The position numbers were made by a program, and so were the translations under genes. The notes under the pieces are model-generated. The model worked only from the letters and a program-made list of their open reading frames with translations. It was not told the DNA's origin and did no database searches. A stretch of DNA of 64,000 nucleotides from Nostoc sp. UHCC 0702 (GTDB lineage Bacteria > Cyanobacteriota > Cyanobacteriia > Cyanobacteriales > Nostocaceae), in contig CP071065.1 of the NCBI GenBank assembly GCA_017164015.1, forward strand, positions 6,276,091 to 6,340,090. The letters are read 5' to 3'. This document shows positions 18,023-26,587 of the stretch, in pieces (the stretch's first letter is position 1; each line of letters starts with the position of its first letter).

Positions 18023-18330
18023 AGGTGCAGGGGTGCAGGGGAGCAGGGGTGCAGGGGTGCAGGGGGAGCAGGGGAGCAGGAGGAGCAGGGGGAGTTACAA
18101 CAGCAATTCTCCCTCATCTCCCTCATCTCCCTCATCTCCCTCATCTCCCTCATCTCCCTCATCTCCCTCATCCCCCTCATCCCCCCCATCCCCCCCATCC
18201 CCCTCATCCCCCCCATCTCCCTCATCTCCCTCATCTCCCTCATCCCCCTCATCCCCCTCATCCCCCCCATCCCCCTCATCCCCCTCATCCCCCTCATCCC
18301 CCTCATCCCCCCCATCACCCCATAGCCCCA
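18023..18330. repeat. Long STRR array (GCAGGGGA units, then about 22 copies of CTCATCTCC/CTCATCCCC)
   Basis: The first part (18023-18095) is GGGGTGCAG/GGGGAGCAG units. The second (18108-18318) is a 9-nt array of CTCATCTCC and CTCATCCCC/CCCATCCCC. Because 9 is a multiple of 3 it leaves all six frames open and creates spurious long frames such as (SPS)n, (LIS)n and (MRE)n. The array sits between two genes of one transporter operon. Confidence 0.9.
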
Positions 18331-18335
18331 AGCCA

Positions 18336-19391
18336 ATGTTACTTAAACTCGAACCTCGCAGTGTGCCATCAAAAACATGGCAAGTGCTATCACCCCTACT
18401 AGCACTATTAGGAACGTTAATTTTTGGACTTGTCCTATTTGGTTCATTGGGTAAGCCACCTATCACCGCTTTACAAACTTTATTAATTTCTCCTCTAAGT
18501 AACTTTTATGGGCTGACAGAATTAGCTGTGAAAGCAGCACCTATTTTATTAATTGCTGTTGGTTTAGCTTTGTGTTTTCAAGCCCAGGTCTGGAATATTG
18601 GCGCAGAAGGACAGTTGACTGTAGGGGCGATTTTTGGCGGCGCTGTGGCTTTAATATTTCCCAATGTAAATAACTATGGAATTTTGTTACTGAGTTTGAT
18701 AGCTGGTGTCTTAGGAGGTGTTATTTGGGGCAGTATTCCTGCTTTCTTAAAAGTGCGATTTCATACTAATGAAATTCTCACTAGTTTGATGTTAAACTAT
18801 GTGGCGAATTCGCTATTAAACTACTTAGTACATGGCCCATTAAAAGACCCCCAAGGATTTAACTTTCCTGAATCTGCACCTTTTTCGCAATTCGCTAGTT
18901 TAACACCATTAATTGCTGGTACACGATTACATGCAGGTGTAATTTTCGCAGTTGTGGCAGCTGTGTTAATTTGGGGAGTGCTGCGGCAAACGTTTTTTGG
19001 CTTTAGTGTGCGGGTAGTTGGTTCCAGTTCCGAGGCAGCGGTATATGCTGGGATTAAGAGCGATCGCATCATTTGGCTAACTCTACTCATCAGTGGTGGA
19101 TTAGCAGGTTTAGCTGGAGTGTGCGAAGTTCTCGGCCCCATCGGTCAACTACGCCCTAACATTTCTCCAGGTTATGGTTATACTGCCATCATTGCTGCTT
19201 TTATCGGGCGTTTAAACCCAGTGGGTATTATTTTATCCAGTCTGCTCATGGCACTTTTGTACGTAGGCGGTGAATTAGTGCAAATTAAACTCAGTCTTCC
19301 CTTAGCGTTAATTGGAATGTTTCAAGGTGTTTTATTCTTTTTTCTTTTAGCAGCAGATATATTAATTTACAACCGAGTACGAGTAAAGTGA
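18336..19391 (+). CDS. ABC transporter permease 1 (YufP-like)
   Basis: 351 residues from ATG 18336 (MLLKLEPRSVPSKTWQVLSP). The same frame stays open 101 codons further upstream, but that stretch is the 9-nt repeat array encoding (SPS)n, so the downstream ATG is the sensible start. About eight to nine hydrophobic spans are visible, with family motifs LTELAVKAAPILLIAVGLALCFQAQVWNIGAEGQ (the GAEGQ loop contacts the ATPase), LTSLMLNYVANSLLNYLV and a GLAGLAGVCEVLGPIGQL segment. It is a membrane component of the BMP-type importer. An STRR block and the NodB deacetylase gene follow. Confidence 0.9.
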   Translation: MLLKLEPRSVPSKTWQVLSPLLALLGTLIFGLVLFGSLGKPPITALQTLLISPLSNFYGLTELAVKAAPILLIAVGLALCFQAQVWNIGAEGQLTVGAIFGGAVALIFPNVNNYGILLLSLIAGVLGGVIWGSIPAFLKVRFHTNEILTSLMLNYVANSLLNYLVHGPLKDPQGFNFPESAPFSQFASLTPLIAGTRLHAGVIFAVVAAVLIWGVLRQTFFGFSVRVVGSSSEAAVYAGIKSDRIIWLTLLISGGLAGLAGVCEVLGPIGQLRPNISPGYGYTAIIAAFIGRLNPVGIILSSLLMALLYVGGELVQIKLSLPLALIGMFQGVLFFFLLAADILIYNRVRVK

Positions 19392-19439
19392 TAGGGGATG
19401 AGGTGATGGGGGGATGGGGCGATTGGGGATGGGGAGAAT

Positions 19440-19492
19440 AACGACTGACAACTGACAACTGACAACTGACAACTGACAACTGACAACTGACT
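19440..19492. repeat. STRR (CAACTGA units)
   Basis: Seven near-perfect tandem CTGACAA heptamers end just before the ribosome binding site of the deacetylase gene. Confidence 0.85.
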
Positions 19493-19510
19493 TTTTTAAG
19501 GAAATTTAAT

Positions 19511-20437
19511 GTGGTAACAAATAAATTATCTCGGTTTTTACCAGCAGGAATAATTACATTAGCTAGTGCTGGTGGTCTAGGTTTGAGTATGCTTTTAGCT
19601 AAAGATGGATTTATTGAACACTTTATAAAAAAGTCAGCAAATGAAAGTTATAAAACGGGTTTGAAAGCAACGATGAGTACAACCTCACCGAGTTTTCCCC
19701 AAGGCACAAATCAGACAGTAGAAATACCAAAAAGCTTTCAAGGAACAACTATTGATCAAGCGAAACTGAATCCTAACGATAAAGTTATCGCCTTAACCTT
19801 TGATGATGGGCCAGGCCCCAAAAACACGGTACAGGTATTGGAGATTTTAAAGAAAAATCACATCAAGGCGACATTTTTCATGATCGGGCAAATGGTGCAA
19901 TATTATCCCCAGATTGCTAAGCAAGTGGCAGCTGATGGTGATGTAATTGGCAACCATACATGGCATCATTGGTATCGTCGCATGGACGCAACTACTGCGG
20001 CGAGTGAAATTAATCGTACAGCAGATATCATCTACAAAACTACAGGAGTCAAAACGACTTTGTTTCGTCCTCCTGGTGGGTTTCTGCATAATGGGTTAGC
20101 CGACTACGCCAAAAGTCAGAAGTACGCTGTGATCATGTGGTCAGAAATGTCAGGAGATGCTGAACGTCATTCGCCACAAGTGCCAGGGATGGTCAAAAAT
20201 GTGCTAGAAGCAGCAAAGCCTGGTGCTATTGTACTCTTGCATGATGGTGGTGGCAACCGTTCCCGAACAGTTAAGGCTTTACCACAAATTATCGACGGTC
20301 TGAAAGCACAGGGGTATAAATTTGTGACAATACCCGAACTGCTGCAAATGCAAGCCCAACAAGAAAGTTTGGTAACAGCTGTATCGCCTGTAGTCACAAA
20401 TCATGAACATCCAAATTATCAGCTCAATCATCAGTGA
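19511..20437 (+). CDS. NodB-type polysaccharide deacetylase, membrane-anchored
   Basis: 308 residues, GTG start at 19511 with AAGGAAA ten bases upstream. One N-terminal hydrophobic span (about residues 10-28, FLPAGIITLASAGGLGLSML) anchors a periplasmic NodB domain. All carbohydrate-esterase-4 motifs are intact: motif 1 LTFDDGPGP (catalytic base and metal Asp), motif 2 GNHTWHH (metal His pair), motif 3 RPPGG, motif 4 near VIMWSEMSGD, and motif 5 LLHDGGGNRS. The likely substrate is peptidoglycan GlcNAc or a chitooligosaccharide-like glycan. It lies between two permease genes and its 3' end overlaps the second permease by 35 nt, so it is co-transcribed with the transporter, which is unexpected for that role. 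Confidence 0.9.
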   Translation: MVTNKLSRFLPAGIITLASAGGLGLSMLLAKDGFIEHFIKKSANESYKTGLKATMSTTSPSFPQGTNQTVEIPKSFQGTTIDQAKLNPNDKVIALTFDDGPGPKNTVQVLEILKKNHIKATFFMIGQMVQYYPQIAKQVAADGDVIGNHTWHHWYRRMDATTAASEINRTADIIYKTTGVKTTLFRPPGGFLHNGLADYAKSQKYAVIMWSEMSGDAERHSPQVPGMVKNVLEAAKPGAIVLLHDGGGNRSRTVKALPQIIDGLKAQGYKFVTIPELLQMQAQQESLVTAVSPVVTNHEHPNYQLNHQ

Positions 20438-21329
20438 TACTTTACAGGCAGCTACACCTCTAATTTTGGCGGCACTAGGCGAATTAGTCACAGAAAAATC
20501 GGGGGTATTAAATCTGGGTGTTGAGGGAATGATGTTAGTTGGCGCGATCGCTGGTTTTATCGCTGCTTCAATATTAGGTAATATTTACTTAGGATTATTG
20601 ATAGGATTGGTATCGGGAATCGCGATCGCATTGATCTATGCACTACTAGTAATTACTATCAGTGCTAATCAAGTAGCCACTGGTTTAGCCCTCAGCATTT
20701 TTGGTTCTGGACTCAGTGCTTTTGTTGGTGCAGGCTATGTTGGCAAAACAATTACCGGACTGCAACCAGTGAGTATCCCCGTTTTAAAATCAATTCCGAT
20801 TTTGGGGGAAGCTTTATTTAACCAAGATATTTTAGTATACGCTTCAGTCGTCTTGGTGATGTTGGCGTGGTGGTTTTTACGCCAAACAAGGGCGGGTTTG
20901 GTACTGCAAAGTATTGGTGAATCACCAGCAGCTGCTGATGCTTTAGGTTTGCCAGTTTACAGAGTTCGCTATTTAGCAGTAATTTTTGGCGGGGCGATGG
21001 CTGGGTTAGCTGGGGGTTATCTCTCCCTTGCATATACACCCCTATGGACGGAAAATATGACAGCTGGCAGAGGATGGATTGCGATCGCACTTGTTGTGTT
21101 TGCTACCTGGAAACCACAAAGAATCCTGCTTGGCGCCTATTTATTTGGTGGTGTTAGTGCCATACAGTTGATTCTCCAAGCACTTGGCGTAGATATTTCG
21201 CCCTATTTATTATCTTCCTTACCTTACTTGGCTACCATCCTGGTATTAACGTTAATCTCTCACGATAACACACGCATTCAATTAGGAGTACCCGCTTCAT
21301 TAGGGCAACCATTTCGTTCAACTCATTGA
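20403..21329 (+). CDS. ABC transporter permease 2 (YufQ-like)
   Basis: 308 residues from ATG 20403, which lies inside the end of the deacetylase gene. The family signature is clear: TLQAATPLILAALGELVTEKSGVLNLGVEGMMLVGA, then a repeated set of hydrophobic helices, SIGESPAAADALGLPVYRVRYLAVIFGGAMAGLAGGYLSL and WTENMTAGRGWIAIALVVFATWKP. It pairs with permease 1 and the double ATPase to form the importer. The 35-nt overlap implies translational coupling to the deacetylase. Confidence 0.92.
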   Translation: MNIQIISSIISDTLQAATPLILAALGELVTEKSGVLNLGVEGMMLVGAIAGFIAASILGNIYLGLLIGLVSGIAIALIYALLVITISANQVATGLALSIFGSGLSAFVGAGYVGKTITGLQPVSIPVLKSIPILGEALFNQDILVYASVVLVMLAWWFLRQTRAGLVLQSIGESPAAADALGLPVYRVRYLAVIFGGAMAGLAGGYLSLAYTPLWTENMTAGRGWIAIALVVFATWKPQRILLGAYLFGGVSAIQLILQALGVDISPYLLSSLPYLATILVLTLISHDNTRIQLGVPASLGQPFRSTH

Positions 21330-21335
21330 TAGTGC

Positions 21336-21380
21336 TGAGTCAGTTGTCAGTTGTTAGTTGTCAGTTGTTAGTTGTTATGA
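21336..21380. repeat. STRR (TCAGTTG/TTAGTTG units)
   Basis: Five to six imperfect heptamers (cagttgt, tagttgt) between permease 2 and the allantoinase-like gene. Confidence 0.7.
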
Positions 21381-21454
21381 GTATTCAATAGTCGATATAA
21401 TCTGGCTTTACTTGCTTGCTAAAAGAAGAAATTTTTAATTTCTAATTTCTAATT

Positions 21455-22315
21455 ATGTTGCCTCCATCTTTTCAACCGATTACAGAACGTCCAGTTTTCA
21501 AATTACCAAATAATGCCAGAGTTGCTGTGTGGGTGGTGATGAATGTAGAACACTTTACCTTTGGCAAACTAGGAACGGCGATTCAACCTCATTTAAATAG
21601 TTACCCAGAAATTGCTAACTACGGTTGGCGAGACTACGGTAATCGCGTTGGCATTTGGCGATTATTTGAATTATTTGCTGAGTTAGAAATTCCGGTGACA
21701 GCCGCAGTCAACGGTGAAATTTGTACATTTTATCCCGAAATCATCCAAGCTATACAGCAATATGGATGGGAAATTATGGCGCATGGTATTAATAATACCA
21801 CTGGGCATAGTGGCATGGATGAAGAAACAGAAAATAAAATAATTAATCAAACTTTAGATTTATTGCAACAAGCCACAGGTAAAAAGCCTAAAGGTTGGCT
21901 AACACCTGGATTTTCTATTACAGAATCAACATTTGAATTATTACATGCAGCCGGAATTCTTTACACAGCCGACTGGGTAAACGATGACCAACCTTACTGG
22001 TATCCATTACCCAATGGTCGCTTATTGGCAATTCCTTACACAATAGAAGCAAATGATATTAGCTTATGTTTAAGTAACCGCTTTTCTGGTGTAGAATTTG
22101 CTCAAGCAATCACAGATCAATTTGACCAACTCTGGCAAGAAGGAGAATCACAAAGCCGATTCATGGCAATTGGTTTACATCCTTTTATTGTCGGTCAGCC
22201 TTTACGGTTAAAATATTTAAAACAATGTTTATTACATATTAAAAATCACCCTGATACCTGGTTAACCACAGGTGAAGGTATTTATGAATGGACAACGCGG
22301 AACTTTGAGAATTAA
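21455..22315 (+). CDS. puuE: Allantoinase-like polysaccharide-deacetylase-family protein (PuuE type)
   Basis: 286 residues. The cytosolic, signal-less NodB-fold branch that includes PuuE allantoinases, which open the hydantoin ring of allantoin. Visible features are the aromatic start RVAVWVVMNVEHFTFGK, YGWRDYGNRVGIWRLFELF, the NGEIC segment, the His-rich motif GWEIMAHGINNTTGHSGMDE and GWLTPGFSITESTFELL, then ADWVNDDQPYWYPLPNGRLLAIPYT. The assignment is strengthened by context: a ureidoglycolate-lyase-like gene starts 19 bp downstream, and a purine-type importer lies upstream. Other members of this fold branch act on different amides, so substrate specificity is an inference. Confidence 0.75.
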   Translation: MLPPSFQPITERPVFKLPNNARVAVWVVMNVEHFTFGKLGTAIQPHLNSYPEIANYGWRDYGNRVGIWRLFELFAELEIPVTAAVNGEICTFYPEIIQAIQQYGWEIMAHGINNTTGHSGMDEETENKIINQTLDLLQQATGKKPKGWLTPGFSITESTFELLHAAGILYTADWVNDDQPYWYPLPNGRLLAIPYTIEANDISLCLSNRFSGVEFAQAITDQFDQLWQEGESQSRFMAIGLHPFIVGQPLRLKYLKQCLLHIKNHPDTWLTTGEGIYEWTTRNFEN

Positions 22316-22333
22316 ATTTAATCAGGAGTATCT

Positions 22334-22921
22334 ATGCAAGATTTACAAACTCAAGTTTTAAAAATCCCTGTAATTGATGCCAACACAGAAAATATTAAAC
22401 CCTACGGACATCTCTTAGGCGACGATGTTAGCAAACCAGGATTAGGAATTCCCTTTTATCAAGAACGAGTCATAGAAGGCGAAAATATTGACTTTACTTA
22501 TCGTGGCACCGCCACCTTTAGAACAGCCAAAATTTTACCAGGATATCCGCCGATTATCTGGCTAGAACGACACATGCACATGACCCAAATGTTTATTGCT
22601 TTGGGACAAGCACCATTCATTATGGTGATGGCACCACCTAACAACGAAAACGGGGAAAACTTACCAGATTTAAATCAAGTCAAAGCGCTGCGATTTCCGC
22701 CTGGTTACGGACTTTTGCTACATCTTGGTACATGGCATGATTTTCCCATAGCTTGCGATCGCTCGGTTGTCATCCTCACGGCAAACTCAGATGAAGTAGT
22801 CACCGCCTTGAGTCAAATGCAGAAACCAGATGAAATGAATCAAGGCGATGTTTACAAGATTTCGTTACCGAAACGCTTAAACTGTCAAATTCAGCTTCAG
22901 GTAGAAAGGACTGATGACTGA
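22334..22921 (+). CDS. allA: Ureidoglycolate lyase family protein (AllA-like cupin)
   Basis: 195 residues. The AllA family splits ureidoglycolate to glyoxylate and urea, the last step of allantoin breakdown. The N-terminal part KIPVIDANTENIKPYGHLLGDD matches the usual lead-in, and the cupin core shows WLERHMHMTQMFIALGQAPFIMVMAPP and RFPPGYGLLLHLGTWHDFP. The TAATCAGGAG site precedes the ATG at 22334. The intervening enzyme, allantoicase, is not seen in the window, nor is a uricase. The gene ends the plus-strand purine operon and is followed by a strong hairpin before the convergent GH1 gene. Confidence 0.75.
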   Translation: MQDLQTQVLKIPVIDANTENIKPYGHLLGDDVSKPGLGIPFYQERVIEGENIDFTYRGTATFRTAKILPGYPPIIWLERHMHMTQMFIALGQAPFIMVMAPPNNENGENLPDLNQVKALRFPPGYGLLLHLGTWHDFPIACDRSVVILTANSDEVVTALSQMQKPDEMNQGDVYKISLPKRLNCQIQLQVERTDD

Positions 22922-22971
22922 TGACGGATGGCTGATATCATGTCCGCTTGATTAGTTATAAAAATCGAAGA

Positions 22972-23041
22972 ACCCCACCCCGCCAAACCTACGCTTTGTC
23001 TCCCCTCCTCCGTTCACGGGGAGGGGTAGGGGGTGGGGTGC
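22972..23041. terminator. Bidirectional hairpin between convergent genes
   Basis: ACCCCACCCC at the left pairs with GGGGTGGGGT at the right, and an inner CCCCTCC/GGAGGGG-like arm strengthens the fold. It sits between the AllA-like gene and the GH1 gene, which converge on it. There is no long U-tract. Related sequence recurs at 56386-56450, so it is also an interspersed repeat. Confidence 0.5.
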
Positions 23042-23070
23042 AATGATTGTGGGAATTATGGCTGATAAAT

Positions 23071-25293
23071 TTACACTCCGCCTTTGTTGATCATCTCTTG
23101 ATATGCAGCCGCTGCTCTTGTTGGCTGGCGCTTTAAATCTGGGTCAGTATCTAGGTCAATATGATACAGCCCAAAATCGCTATCAGGGCCAAACTTCAGA
23201 CCCCATTCGCGGTTGGAGGTGATGCACCAAGAGACATAACCCACCACATTTACACCATCTTGACGCGCACGCTGTACCTGCTGGACGTGCTGGCGAATAT
23301 AGTCTTGGCGGGTGACGACTTTATCAGCTACTTCCACACAACCATTCTCAATAATCATAATTTCCTTACCTGGGAACAGGTTAGCGTGAAACTTGAGCAT
23401 GTCGTACAGCACCCCAGACCAGACCGGCGCATTCCCGAAACGCCCAAAGGCTGCATCCAGCAACTGCTGAATACGGTTGAGTCGTAAATTGCTGATACCC
23501 CAGTAATAATCAAACCCCACAAAATCCTGCTGACCGACGCATTCTTTGGGACAGAGAAATGTTGGCAGTTTTCCAGCCATGCCAAGATGCCACCAGTTAC
23601 TTGTCAGTGCTGTGGAAAGGACGCTGAATAATTTCAAAATTGGGTCAAAGATTCGCACAAACGAATGCAGCACAGGCAGGCGTTCTTGAGTGGAAACTGC
23701 ATAAAATTTAACTTTGTTAGGATCGCCGAAAATTTGTTTGGCTACGGTACGAGCCAAATCGATTTCTAAGCCGCTGAATTCCCCTGTGTTGGGGTCACGA
23801 TAACCAAACCCAGGTACGTTATCTTTAACAGCAACTATTAAATAACCCCGGTCTTGAATGCGACGTAACGGTGTTCCTGACTTGGCAAGGGGTAGAGACT
23901 TCGCAAAAGTTGCCGTGGGAGAATTAGCAGAACCACTACTGATGTCAGCCAAAGTCGATCGCCTGCCGATGGGAGGTACAGTAGGAACTGGTAGATTAGG
24001 AAAGTGACGAGTGAAACTGTCTTGCCAATCACCGGATTCTTTAAAATATCGTACCGCTCCATCTACAGCATTGAGCAAGGCGCGATCGCCTTTCACCACC
24101 GCAGCCGCATAATTTTCTTCTGTGAACTGGTCACCGTTGTTACCTACCAGACGGTATTTACCTGGATACTGCTGCAAAACTCCCAAGACAATCACATCAT
24201 CAATCAAGATGCCGCTAATCTGTTCGTAGTCTAAGGCTCTGAGGGCATCACTAAAGTCGTCTACTACTTGGACATTGGCGGCGGGAAGTATTCGATCTAC
24301 GGTAGATTCAGCCGTAGAACTTTTCACCACTGCCACAGGTTTACCATTAAAATCTGCGAGTTTTTGAATGGGACTATCTGCTTTAACTAACAGAATTTGA
24401 CCAGCTTGAAAGTAAACCTCAGAAAAAGCCACTTCCTGTTGTCGTTCCTGAGTCACAGTCAAGGTAGCAATTACTACATCTACCTGTCCTTTTTCCAGCA
24501 AAGCCCGCTCACTGAAACGCTTTCCTTGGGCAATAAAGTCTTCAGGACGACGCAAATTAGTCACATTACGGTCTACCAGTCTTTGCAGCCATAAAGGTAA
24601 ACCCAACAGCATGGGGTTTGCTCCCACTTGGGCATCTGGGTTAACTTGTTTGAGGATGGTTCTGGCTCTAGTGTGGGCTATGAACAAGTTCCGCATTAGC
24701 TTTTGCACTGCGGTCATTTGGTCTTTGATGCTCGCGCCTCGATCCAAACCGGGAGGCATAAAGTAAGCTCTTTCCCACCAAGGTTTGACGTAGCCGTAAA
24801 TTAATTGACTGGGTTCGTTAAAAGTAATCCAGTAGCGTGACAAATGACCGAGACGCTTAGCAACTTCTGTGGCGTAGCTGGCGAAAATAGCAGGGAAATC
24901 TGGGTCAGTTAAACCACCGCGTGCTTCTACATGTACCGGATGGGTAAAGTGGTGCAGAGTCACCAGTGGTTCCATGTTGTGCGATCGGATGGTTTCGATC
25001 ACTTGGCGATAATGTTCAAAAGCTTCATCACTGAACTGACCAGGTTGGGGTTCTACCCGCGACCAAGCAATGGAAAAGCGAAATATCTTGCAACCGAGAG
25101 ATTGTGCTAAGGCAATATCTTCAGCGTAGCGATTCCAAAAGTCGGTTGCTTCACCCCTAATAGTGAGGGCGCGGCGACGTTCCCACACGTCCCGAATGTC
25201 CTCATAGCGGGCATCGTAGGCTTCACATTGGTGGTCAGCTGTAGCAACACCAAACATAAATGATTTTGGTAACGGTGGAAAGCGATCGCTCAC
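23071..25293 (-). CDS. GH1 glycosidase with an inserted, apparently permuted, solute-binding domain
   Basis: 740 residues, GTG start at 25293 with AGGAG nine bases upstream. Residues 1-245 are the N-terminal half of a GH1 barrel: FMFGVATADHQCEA, FRFSIAWSRVEPQPGQF, LVTLHHFTHP and WITFNEP with acid/base E160. Residues 546-740 are its C-terminal half: FVGFDYYWGISNLRL, IMIIENG with nucleophile E649, and VNVVGYVSWCITSNREW. Between them lies a family-3 amino-acid-type solute-binding fold in reverse order. Residues about 262-438 are the middle and C-terminal part (LLEKGQVDVVIATLTVTQER). A Ser/Pro-rich linker follows (439-475). Residues 476-542 are its N-terminal part (IQDRGYLIVAVKDNVPGFGY). There is no signal peptide. 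Function of the composite is unknown. Confidence 0.85.
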   Translation of the reverse strand: MSDRFPPLPKSFMFGVATADHQCEAYDARYEDIRDVWERRRALTIRGEATDFWNRYAEDIALAQSLGCKIFRFSIAWSRVEPQPGQFSDEAFEHYRQVIETIRSHNMEPLVTLHHFTHPVHVEARGGLTDPDFPAIFASYATEVAKRLGHLSRYWITFNEPSQLIYGYVKPWWERAYFMPPGLDRGASIKDQMTAVQKLMRNLFIAHTRARTILKQVNPDAQVGANPMLLGLPLWLQRLVDRNVTNLRRPEDFIAQGKRFSERALLEKGQVDVVIATLTVTQERQQEVAFSEVYFQAGQILLVKADSPIQKLADFNGKPVAVVKSSTAESTVDRILPAANVQVVDDFSDALRALDYEQISGILIDDVIVLGVLQQYPGKYRLVGNNGDQFTEENYAAAVVKGDRALLNAVDGAVRYFKESGDWQDSFTRHFPNLPVPTVPPIGRRSTLADISSGSANSPTATFAKSLPLAKSGTPLRRIQDRGYLIVAVKDNVPGFGYRDPNTGEFSGLEIDLARTVAKQIFGDPNKVKFYAVSTQERLPVLHSFVRIFDPILKLFSVLSTALTSNWWHLGMAGKLPTFLCPKECVGQQDFVGFDYYWGISNLRLNRIQQLLDAAFGRFGNAPVWSGVLYDMLKFHANLFPGKEIMIIENGCVEVADKVVTRQDYIRQHVQQVQRARQDGVNVVGYVSWCITSNREWGLKFGPDSDFGLYHIDLDTDPDLKRQPTRAAAAYQEMINKGGV

Positions 25294-25314
25294 GATCAGA
25301 TCTCCTGAATAATG

Positions 25315-25376
25315 TTGACTGATGACTATTGACTATTGACTATTGACTGTTGACTGTTGACTGATGACTGATGACA
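25315..25376. repeat. STRR (TTGACTG/TTGACTA units)
   Basis: Six to seven heptamers of the TGACTAT/TGACTGT family between the GH1 gene and the alpha/beta hydrolase gene, upstream of the GH1 ribosome binding site. Confidence 0.8.
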
Positions 25377-25408
25377 GTTAACGGTCATCAGCCAGCAATT
25401 TTAATGAG

Positions 25409-26548
25409 TTATTTGTTAACTGGTGTTGCTACAGAATTTTCAGTTGCAGTTGGATTTCTATGTTTGTTCAAAAATTCCACAAGTCTGGGGAAAATATCGA
25501 CGTGAACGTTTTTACCCATAAAAACATCTTGATGACCATAACCAGGAAAAATATGTAGTTCATGTCTACCTGGTACGATTTTTTCAAGTCTTTGGTGACA
25601 GAGAATATTAGAATCGGTAAATACTCGATTGTTATCACCTGTCATAAACAAAATGGGTGTTTCTATTTCTCGTGCATACTCAAAGTAATCATTTGGTAGG
25701 CGGTCATATTTAGGATTATTGGGTTCAAATTTGACTGCTCGATTACCAGCTTTCACCATTTTGAGAACATGCCGATAATAATGTAAACCGTTGCCTCCAT
25801 ATAAATCAGCACCTCGACGATGGGTAACGTCTAAGAGATTTTCATGGCTGTATAAAGCAGGCCAACCAGTTCCCCACATCAGGCTGAGCATATGACAAGC
25901 AGGTACATCACATTCATGATGAAATGCTGAGTTAATTTTCGAGAAGATTTTGCCTTTGGTGATCCCTGGATCTTCACTCCATCGCGGGTTTAAATAAGGA
26001 ATTCCTAAGATATATTCAACGGCGAAAGGAGAGACTGTTAATTTAAATTCTGACCATTGAGGTACACGCGGGGTTAATGCCACACTATTGGCGATGACAC
26101 TGGTAATACCTGTGACAGCTTTAGCAAACAAGCTCATTGTGAATGATGCAGAACCCAAACAATGGCAGATAATATGGATACGACGCGAACCGATGTGTTC
26201 TCGCATTTTAGCGATCGCTGCTGGATGATCGAATAAGGCGATATCATCCATGTTGTAGCGAGGCATTTGTAGGTTATAAGAATGCCTGTTACTCATGCGA
26301 TAGTCTAAAGTCCAAACATCACCAAAGCCTTGGTCTAATAGGTACTGTACTAGGTTGTAATGTTCGGGCATGATAAACATATCGGTCGAGGTAGTCAGAC
26401 CGTGAATAATCAAAACCACGTCGTCGCAGGCTGCACGCTGGAAGCGCAGCATACTTAATCCCAGCTTATCTTCTGTGGAAAAATGATGTGTTGTAATCTC
26501 AGCATCCTGCACACCTTCTAAGGTGTAAAGTGCTATTTCCCGTTCCAT
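25409..26548 (-). CDS. Alpha/beta hydrolase with Cys at the nucleophile elbow
   Basis: 379 residues. The oxyanion strand DVVLIIHGLTTSTDMF and the GFGDVWTLDYRMSNR segment identify the fold. The nucleophile elbow, normally G-x-S-x-G, reads CHCLGS with C130 at the Ser position. The acid is probably Asp in FMTGDNNRVF, and the base His in FPGYGHQDVF. Hydrolases of this type are found beside cholesterol-oxidase-like GMC enzymes in other bacteria, and such an enzyme is present here two genes upstream. The ATG at 26548 has GAGGTAA upstream. It lies in a minus-strand series of five genes spaced by STRRs. The substrate is unknown; a lipid ester or lactone is a guess from context. Confidence 0.8.
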   Translation of the reverse strand: MEREIALYTLEGVQDAEITTHHFSTEDKLGLSMLRFQRAACDDVVLIIHGLTTSTDMFIMPEHYNLVQYLLDQGFGDVWTLDYRMSNRHSYNLQMPRYNMDDIALFDHPAAIAKMREHIGSRRIHIICHCLGSASFTMSLFAKAVTGITSVIANSVALTPRVPQWSEFKLTVSPFAVEYILGIPYLNPRWSEDPGITKGKIFSKINSAFHHECDVPACHMLSLMWGTGWPALYSHENLLDVTHRRGADLYGGNGLHYYRHVLKMVKAGNRAVKFEPNNPKYDRLPNDYFEYAREIETPILFMTGDNNRVFTDSNILCHQRLEKIVPGRHELHIFPGYGHQDVFMGKNVHVDIFPRLVEFLNKHRNPTATENSVATPVNK

Positions 26549-26587
26549 AATTTACCTCGTTTTTTATTGGTCAATGGTCAATGGTTA

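Noticed and set aside
18023..18336. Long frames in all directions through the 9-nt array, reading (LIS)n, (HLP)n, (MRE)n or (DEG)n
   Set aside because: They arise from a repeat whose unit is a multiple of three. There is no ribosome binding site and no protein family.
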